Shown piece by piece: positions 6,928 to 10,355 of a DNA stretch of 10,355 nucleotides. The stretch is taken from assembly GCA_023459355.1 (NCBI GenBank), contig JAEWUM010000039.1, positions 1 through 10,355 of the forward strand, written 5' to 3'. The translations under genes were made by a program, and so were the position numbers. The notes below the pieces were generated by a model that worked only from the letters and a program-made list of their open reading frames with translations, had not been told where the DNA came from and made no database searches. The first letter of the stretch is position 1. Every line of letters starts with the position of its first letter. The stretch comes from Bacteroidota bacterium (GTDB lineage: Bacteria; Bacteroidota; Bacteroidia; Bacteroidales; Paludibacteraceae).

Positions 6928-7683
6928 TCAAAACGCGTCAATGATTGCTTTGAAGTCAGCTACTTTCAACGAAGCGCCACCAATCAAACCGCCATCCACA
7001 TCAGGATTTGAGAATAATTCTTTGGCGTTACCGGCATTGCAACTTCCTCCATACAGGATAGAGCAGTTGTCTGCAACTTCCTGACCATATTTAGCAGCCA
7101 AAGTCTGACGAATAAACGCATGCATTTCCTGTGCCTGTGCAGCAGAAGCCGTTTTACCGGTTCCGATGGCCCATACCGGTTCGTAAGCAAGTACTATTTT
7201 ACCGAAATCTTCAGCAGATAATTCAAATAATGAATCCACGATTTGAGCTTTCACCACGTCGAAATGTTTTTCAGCTTCTCTTTCAGCCAATACTTCACCG
7301 ATACAGAAGATAGGAGTCAGTTCATTTTTAAGCGCCAGTTCAACTTTGGTCTTCAGCGTTTCAGCTGTTTCACCATAATATGCACGTCTTTCAGAGTGAC
7401 CTAAAATCACATAATTCGCACCGGTTGATTTCACCATCGAAGCAGAAATTTCTCCTGTATAAGCGCCAGATTCCTTATCAGCACAGTTTTGAGCAGCTAC
7501 CCCGATTTTGTTGGTGTCGATGGCAGCAGCCACGCTGGCAAGGTGGATAAACGGCGTACCGATTACCACATCACAATTAGGCGTTACACCTTTCAAAGCG
7601 CCGTTCAGTTCTTCAGCCAACGCCAACCCTTCCTGCAGGGTTTTATTCATTTTCCAGTTACCTGCTACAATGTTTTTTCTCAT
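6928..7683 (-). CDS. tpiA: triosephosphate isomerase
   Basis: This cytosolic enzyme of glycolysis and gluconeogenesis interconverts dihydroxyacetone phosphate and glyceraldehyde 3-phosphate. The 251 residues cover the complete TIM barrel. The active site is intact: Asn9 and Lys11 in AGNWKMNK, His96 in VILGHSERR, Glu168 in AYEPVWAIGTGK (with the mobile loop 6 just after), and the phosphate-binding YGGSCN (211-216) and GGLIGGASLK (231-240). The ATG at 7681-7683 opens MRKNIVAGNWKMNK, the normal start. It follows the DoxX-like gene after 100 nt that contain another 33-nt palindrome. I see no TAnnTTTG box in that gap, which favours transcription from the promoter at 9495-9525. Confidence 0.97.
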   Translation of the reverse strand: MRKNIVAGNWKMNKTLQEGLALAEELNGALKGVTPNCDVVIGTPFIHLASVAAAIDTNKIGVAAQNCADKESGAYTGEISASMVKSTGANYVILGHSERRAYYGETAETLKTKVELALKNELTPIFCIGEVLAEREAEKHFDVVKAQIVDSLFELSAEDFGKIVLAYEPVWAIGTGKTASAAQAQEMHAFIRQTLAAKYGQEVADNCSILYGGSCNAGNAKELFSNPDVDGGLIGGASLKVADFKAIIDAF

Positions 7684-7739
7684 TTTTTTGTTTGATATTT
7701 TATGTTTGACAATCGTTTTTATTTGAATTATATTTCACA

Positions 7740-7772
7740 AGACCTGTCAGGTTTTAAAAACCTGACAGGTCT
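7740..7772. repeat. 33-nt palindromic repeat, copy 2 (DoxX-tpiA gap)
   Basis: This is the same element as 6887-6919, again with 16-base arms around one central base. It differs only at positions 2 (A to G) and 32 (T to C), which swaps an A-T pair for a G-C pair and keeps the stem perfect. The two copies flank tpiA in the same sequence context, one in each intergenic gap. Confidence 0.88.
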
Positions 7773-7783
7773 GATTGTTTTTA

Positions 7784-8905
7784 TCACAATCGTTTTCCAT
7801 TCCATTTCCCCTTTACCGTTCCACCTACCAGCTTCATCACCCCGGGATTGGCCCGTATCATGGTTTTGAGGGTTATCGGGTCGGTTTTATAAAAGGGGAA
7901 TGTCAGTCCGTACTTCGTTTTAAATTCCTGAATATCCTGAGTGGAAGAAGCTGTCAGGGCATAGACTTTCACCTCCGGATGTTCCTTTAATTTGTTTGTG
8001 ACAAAAGTCTTTACTTTTCCGATTCCTTTCTCTGAAGTTTTTTGCAGATCATACATCACGATTAAATAGGACGTCCCTTCATAATTCAGCACCTCTTCCG
8101 TTACATCCTCAAAGTCAGCCGTCAGAATAACCAAATCGTGGACAGGCGGTTTGTATCCTTCTGAAATAAGTTTGGTTTCCTGGCTGACAAAAGTCCAGCT
8201 GGAATCCGGCAGCTGGTCGATGGAGAAAACCTTTCTGGCTCCTTCTTTTTCATATACGAAATTATATTCATACACATCGCCCGGCGCATCATCAGGAACT
8301 TTCATGGCATCCGGGATATTCACTCCGATTTTATACGGACGAAAGTCCAGCACCGGCAAATGCGTCAGGTTATAGATCATAAAACCAAAAGATGCGACAA
8401 CAAAAACCGTGATGAACCCCCATTCAACATTCGGCAGGAAAATCTTGTTGTATTTTTTCTGAAAAATCAGGAGTAATAAAGTAAGGATAAAAAAGAAAAT
8501 ATTCTTGTAGAAAGTCATCCAATTACTGATTTTCAGGGCATCGCCGAAACACCCACAATCCGTAACCGGGTTATAAAGGGCAATATACAAAGTCAGCGGC
8601 ATCATAACCAGCATAAATACGAAAGCCAGCCACGACGAAAATTTGAATTTAACCTGAAAAATGAGATTCAGTCCGATAAGTAATTCCAGGGCAATCAGCA
8701 GAAAAGCAGCCGGGAAAGCCATGAAGGTCAATCCACCCCAGATGCCATCGAAAGCCGTGAGATAATCTTCAATTTTGTAAACTGTACCCAGCGGATCCAC
8801 CGCCTTCACGAATCCGGAAAAAGCAAACACCAGGCCAATGAGCAGGCGGTTGGCATGCAGCAAAACCGGAAGCGTACCGAGCAGCTTACCCGATCCGGAA
8901 GTCAT
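7784..8905 (-). CDS. DoxX/MauE-like membrane protein with thioredoxin-like C-terminus
   Basis: From the ATG at 8903-8905 this is a 373-residue protein. About five hydrophobic helices fill residues 15-180. The first ends in AFSGFVKAVDPLGT, the typical opening of DoxX-like proteins in Bacteroidota, and a DCGCFGD motif (Cys117, Cys119) lies after the third, as in MauE-type proteins. The remaining roughly 190 residues are soluble and end NPGVMKLVGGTVKGKW, which resembles the last strands of a thioredoxin fold. There are no cysteines in that half, so it cannot be a normal redox thioredoxin. The CGC pair is the only possible thiol site. A TTG at 8927-8929 overlapping the upstream TGA is an alternative start adding eight residues (MKKRRRHT). 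It sits between the Nmad1 gene and tpiA, a recurrent arrangement. The molecular role is unknown; a link to envelope redox or quinone chemistry is inference. Confidence 0.8.
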   Translation of the reverse strand: MTSGSGKLLGTLPVLLHANRLLIGLVFAFSGFVKAVDPLGTVYKIEDYLTAFDGIWGGLTFMAFPAAFLLIALELLIGLNLIFQVKFKFSSWLAFVFMLVMMPLTLYIALYNPVTDCGCFGDALKISNWMTFYKNIFFFILTLLLLIFQKKYNKIFLPNVEWGFITVFVVASFGFMIYNLTHLPVLDFRPYKIGVNIPDAMKVPDDAPGDVYEYNFVYEKEGARKVFSIDQLPDSSWTFVSQETKLISEGYKPPVHDLVILTADFEDVTEEVLNYEGTSYLIVMYDLQKTSEKGIGKVKTFVTNKLKEHPEVKVYALTASSTQDIQEFKTKYGLTFPFYKTDPITLKTMIRANPGVMKLVGGTVKGKWNGKRL

Positions 8906-8925
8906 GGTATGTCTGCGTCTTTTTT

Positions 8926-9468
8926 TCAAGAATTTTCCTCCATTTTTATCAAACCGAAGACTGCGTAGTTGATCATATCAAAATAATTCGCATCTACACC
9001 TTCGGAGATAATGGTTACACCCTGGTTGTCCTCAATCTGTTTGGTGCGGTTAATTTTCATCAGAATTAAATCCGTGTACGATTCCATGCGCATCGAGCGC
9101 CAGGCTTCGTCATAATCATGGTTTTTAGCCATCATCAGTTCTTTGGCCTGTTGTAAATATTTATTGTAAAGTGCCAGGCCGTTATCATAACTCAGGTCAT
9201 CCGCTTCCGAAACACCTAGTTCCAACTGAATTAATCCAATTACACCATAATTCACAATCGCGATTAATTCAGAACGGATACCTTCATCCACTTTAGCCAC
9301 GCCTTTGGTTTCGATACTACGGATACGGTTGGCTTTGATATAAATCTGGTCGGTTACTGATTTCGGACGGAGAATACGCCAGGAAGCGCCGTAATCCTTC
9401 ATTTTCTTGGTAAAAATATCACGGCAAATGGTGGCAACCTGATCGAATTGTTTGTCGGTGTGGCTCAT
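8926..9468 (-). CDS. double Nmad1-domain (DUF1599) protein
   Basis: The 180-residue soluble protein is an internal duplication. Repeat 1 spans about 22-83 (KMKDYGASWRILR..., TDQIYIKANRI, NYGVIGLIQLE) and repeat 2 about 115-177 (KNHDYDEAWRSMR..., TDLILMKINRT, NYAVFGLIKME). The shared pattern DY..AWR..R...TD.I..K.NR......NY...GLI is that of the family once called DUF1599, now nucleotide modification associated domain 1. That name comes from predicted phage DNA-base modification systems; no reaction is established for the chromosomal version. The longer frame starting at 9525 would read through the promoter at 9495-9525, so I use the ATG at 9466-9468 (MSHTDKQFDQVATICRDIF). It is the first gene of the unit, and its stop lies 20 nt before the DoxX-like ATG. 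Confidence 0.85.
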   Translation of the reverse strand: MSHTDKQFDQVATICRDIFTKKMKDYGASWRILRPKSVTDQIYIKANRIRSIETKGVAKVDEGIRSELIAIVNYGVIGLIQLELGVSEADDLSYDNGLALYNKYLQQAKELMMAKNHDYDEAWRSMRMESYTDLILMKINRTKQIEDNQGVTIISEGVDANYFDMINYAVFGLIKMEENS

Positions 9469-9494
9469 ACTGACAGCTATTTTTTTTTGAGCAA

Positions 9495-9525
9495 CAAAGG
9501 TACAATTATTTGTTGAAATGAACAA
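9495..9525 (-). promoter_or_regulatory. promoter of the Nmad1-DoxX-tpiA unit
   Basis: On the minus strand TTG at 9523-9525 is followed after 20 nt by TACCTTTG at 9495-9502, a good TAnnTTTG box. The predicted transcription start is some 20 nt upstream of the ATG at 9468. It is the only clear promoter found ahead of the Nmad1, DoxX-like, tpiA and radA genes. Confidence 0.7.
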
Positions 9526-9587
9526 CGGGAAAATTAGTCGCCAGTTTACGGTTTACAGTCTGCGGTGAATTGCATTGAACAATACAA

Positions 9588-9896
9588 CTACAAGTCAGAA
9601 ATTAATGACGATGCAACAACTCTTTGAATATATACAACCGATCCGTTTACAGTATAGATAATTATCATAAGTTTGTAGTTTATTTTTCTGACATTCCTCC
9701 CGTATTGTTGAAATACTTTTGGGGTTTGAATAGAATAGGATTGAGCACTATAAGATAGTTTTCTGATCTCATCAAATAACCCCTGAACATACCTAAAAGC
9801 CGTTATCGGGGCTTTGTACTCAAACACGATAAATTCATATAGTTTATGAATGTCTTCTTTGGCTTTTTTTGAATAAACAACTTCAAAACAATCCAT
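9588..9896 (-). CDS. RelE/ParE-family toxin
   Basis: The 102-residue protein has the size and layout of the RelE/ParE toxin superfamily. It opens with a strand and helix, FEVVYSKKAKEDIHKLYEFI (4-23), then a second helix YVQGLFDEIRKL. A core strand block follows, RNVRKINYKLMIIIYTVNGSVVYIQRVVASSL, in which the hydrophobic strand alternation and the ending RVV.SSLI are typical. Such proteins are either ribosome-dependent mRNA endonucleases (RelE) or gyrase poisons (ParE). The SKKAKEDI...LYEFI opening looks nearer ParE, but I cannot decide between them. It begins one base after the upstream small gene (TGAAATG), as expected for a co-translated antitoxin-toxin pair. The DNA is visibly more AT-rich than the neighbouring genes, which suggests acquisition. 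Confidence 0.83.
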   Translation of the reverse strand: MDCFEVVYSKKAKEDIHKLYEFIVFEYKAPITAFRYVQGLFDEIRKLSYSAQSYSIQTPKVFQQYGRNVRKINYKLMIIIYTVNGSVVYIQRVVASSLISDL

Positions 9897-9897
9897 T

Positions 9898-10110
9898 TCA
9901 ATACTTCAACTTATAGTTTGTACCATAATGTTCGTTTAGTCTTTCTATTAGTTCTCCAAACACTTCTTCGTGGGTATAGGTTTTTTCTTCTGTAATCTCT
10001 TGGTTCAAAGGATTCTGAACTGTAACTACTTTCTTCTGTTTTTCCGGCACTTTATCCCGGCTTTTCCTTTTTGGAGTAGAGATTTCAATATGCGCAATTG
10101 TCTTGTTCAT
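9898..10110 (-). CDS. probable antitoxin partner of the RelE/ParE toxin
   Basis: The 70-residue protein starts at the ATG at 10108-10110 (MNKTIAHIEISTPKRKSRDK). It has a strongly basic middle (residues 14-27, rich in Lys and Arg) and a C-terminal helix THEEVFGELIERLNEHYGTN (46-65). I do not recognise a standard antitoxin DNA-binding fold such as Phd, RHH or HTH; it is short and charged and probably partly unfolded without its partner. The call rests on position: it is directly upstream of the toxin, separated by one base, and shares its promoter. A frame beginning at 10134 is ruled out because that codon lies inside the -7 box. Confidence 0.65.
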   Translation of the reverse strand: MNKTIAHIEISTPKRKSRDKVPEKQKKVVTVQNPLNQEITEEKTYTHEEVFGELIERLNEHYGTNYKLKY

Positions 10111-10131
10111 AATTATTCGTTTTAGTCCTTG

Positions 10132-10139
10132 CAAAGATA
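10132..10139 (-). promoter_or_regulatory. -7 box of the toxin-antitoxin promoter
   Basis: The minus strand reads TATCTTTG at 10132-10139, 21 nt upstream of the antitoxin ATG. A -33 TTTG is not clear; the region about 19-20 nt further upstream reads TTTCTGAATG. The short leader makes autoregulation by the antitoxin plausible, but I see no convincing operator palindrome. Confidence 0.55.
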
Positions 10140-10206
10140 AATTTTCTCAGTCGATTTTCATTCAGAAAGAAAGTTAAAACCATTAAATAACTTTAACAAT
10201 GATATA

Positions 10207-10238
10207 TTTGTTTATCTCAACATATCCCGATACATTTG
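10207..10238 (+). promoter_or_regulatory. plus-strand Bacteroidota-type promoter
   Basis: TTTG at 10207-10210 and TACATTTG at 10231-10238 are separated by 20 nt, close to the ideal arrangement for this phylum. It points away from the toxin-antitoxin module and toward the reading frame starting at 10258. The two promoters are divergent and their -7 boxes are about 90 nt apart. Confidence 0.72.
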
Positions 10239-10257
10239 CAGCCTTTATTCGGCAGCG

Positions 10258-10355
10258 GTGAAAATAAATAAGATATCAGATAAGTTTAAAAGCCCAAATG
10301 ACTCAGGTAAATATTCCGGTTGGATATACCTGGCCGGCATATTGATGTGTTTTTT
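10258..10355 (+). CDS. start of an unidentified membrane protein (partial)
   Basis: A GTG at 10258-10260 opens a frame that stays open to the window edge, 32 complete codons. It reads MKINKISDKFKSPNDSGKYS followed by GWIYLAGILMCF. The polar, lysine-rich start followed by a hydrophobic run suggests a short cytoplasmic tail and a first transmembrane helix. I do not recognise the family. Support comes from the promoter 20 nt upstream. The nearby ATG at about 10299 reaches a stop after 15 codons and is less likely. GTG starts are less common than ATG, so the start is uncertain. Confidence 0.45.
   Translation, partial: MKINKISDKFKSPNDSGKYSGWIYLAGILMCF

Noticed and set aside
6887..7772. CRISPR-like repeats
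   Set aside because: There are only two copies, about 820 bp apart with a complete tpiA gene between them; no array or cas gene is present.
7773..7791. GATTGT/ACAATC hairpin overlapping the DoxX-like stop, as a terminator
   Set aside because: The stem is only six base pairs and has no T tract on the minus strand.
7709..7796. 11-nt direct repeat ACAATCGTTTT at 7709-7719 and 7786-7796, as a target-site duplication around the 33-nt palindrome
   Set aside because: The copies are not adjacent to the palindrome (about 20 and 13 nt away), and the other palindrome copy has no such repeats; likely chance in AT-rich DNA.
9469..9525. 19-residue N-terminal extension of the Nmad1-domain protein
   Set aside because: The extension would be read through the promoter boxes at 9495-9525, so it cannot be in the transcript from that promoter.
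9545..9570. GTTTACGGTTTAC-type short repeat downstream of the toxin gene
   Set aside because: It is only a short imperfect direct repeat; no stable stem or T tract is formed, so neither a terminator nor a repeat family can be supported from this window alone.

Overview
This window is a stretch of chromosome from a member of the Bacteroidota, most likely the order Bacteroidales. Several starts are preceded by the promoter form typical of this phylum, a TAnnTTTG box at about -7 with a TTTG-like box near -33, and most genes lack a strong Shine-Dalgarno sequence. The gene order Nmad1 (DUF1599) protein, DoxX-like protein, tpiA matches a cluster I recall from Bacteroides and relatives. The content is mostly housekeeping, and every gene except a partial one at the right edge lies on the minus strand.

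From the left edge, in coordinate order: the N-terminal part of rpmE2 (zinc-independent ribosomal protein L31, with a near-perfect promoter at 155-185); a ten-helix EamA/DMT transporter; a heptamer-based repeat block; truA and purU, a translationally coupled pair transcribed purU to truA; a Blc-type lipocalin lipoprotein; and a long-chain acyl-CoA synthetase. Then come a 28-nt perfect palindrome with a 23-nt tandem repeat; radA; tpiA, flanked by two near-identical 33-nt palindromes; the DoxX/MauE-like membrane protein; and a double Nmad1-domain protein.

Transcription from the promoter at 9495-9525 probably runs through Nmad1 protein, DoxX-like protein and tpiA, and perhaps on into radA, because I see no TAnnTTTG box in front of the last three. 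The fatty-acyl-CoA ligase, lipocalin and purU-truA appear to be separate units.

From 9588 to 10110 there is a small AT-rich toxin-antitoxin module: a RelE/ParE-family toxin preceded by a 70-residue basic protein that is probably its antitoxin. It has its own promoter. Divergent from it, a well-formed plus-strand promoter at 10207-10238 leads to a GTG-started reading frame that runs off the window and appears to encode a membrane protein.

I do not see a large unknown system here. The points most worth a second look are the intergenic palindromes, one pair of which differs by a compensatory base-pair change; the duplicated Nmad1 domain encoded beside a DoxX-like protein and a glycolytic enzyme; and the small, poorly typed antitoxin. 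No stretch longer than 300 bases lacks a gene, and I found no tRNA, rRNA, CRISPR array or transposase gene.
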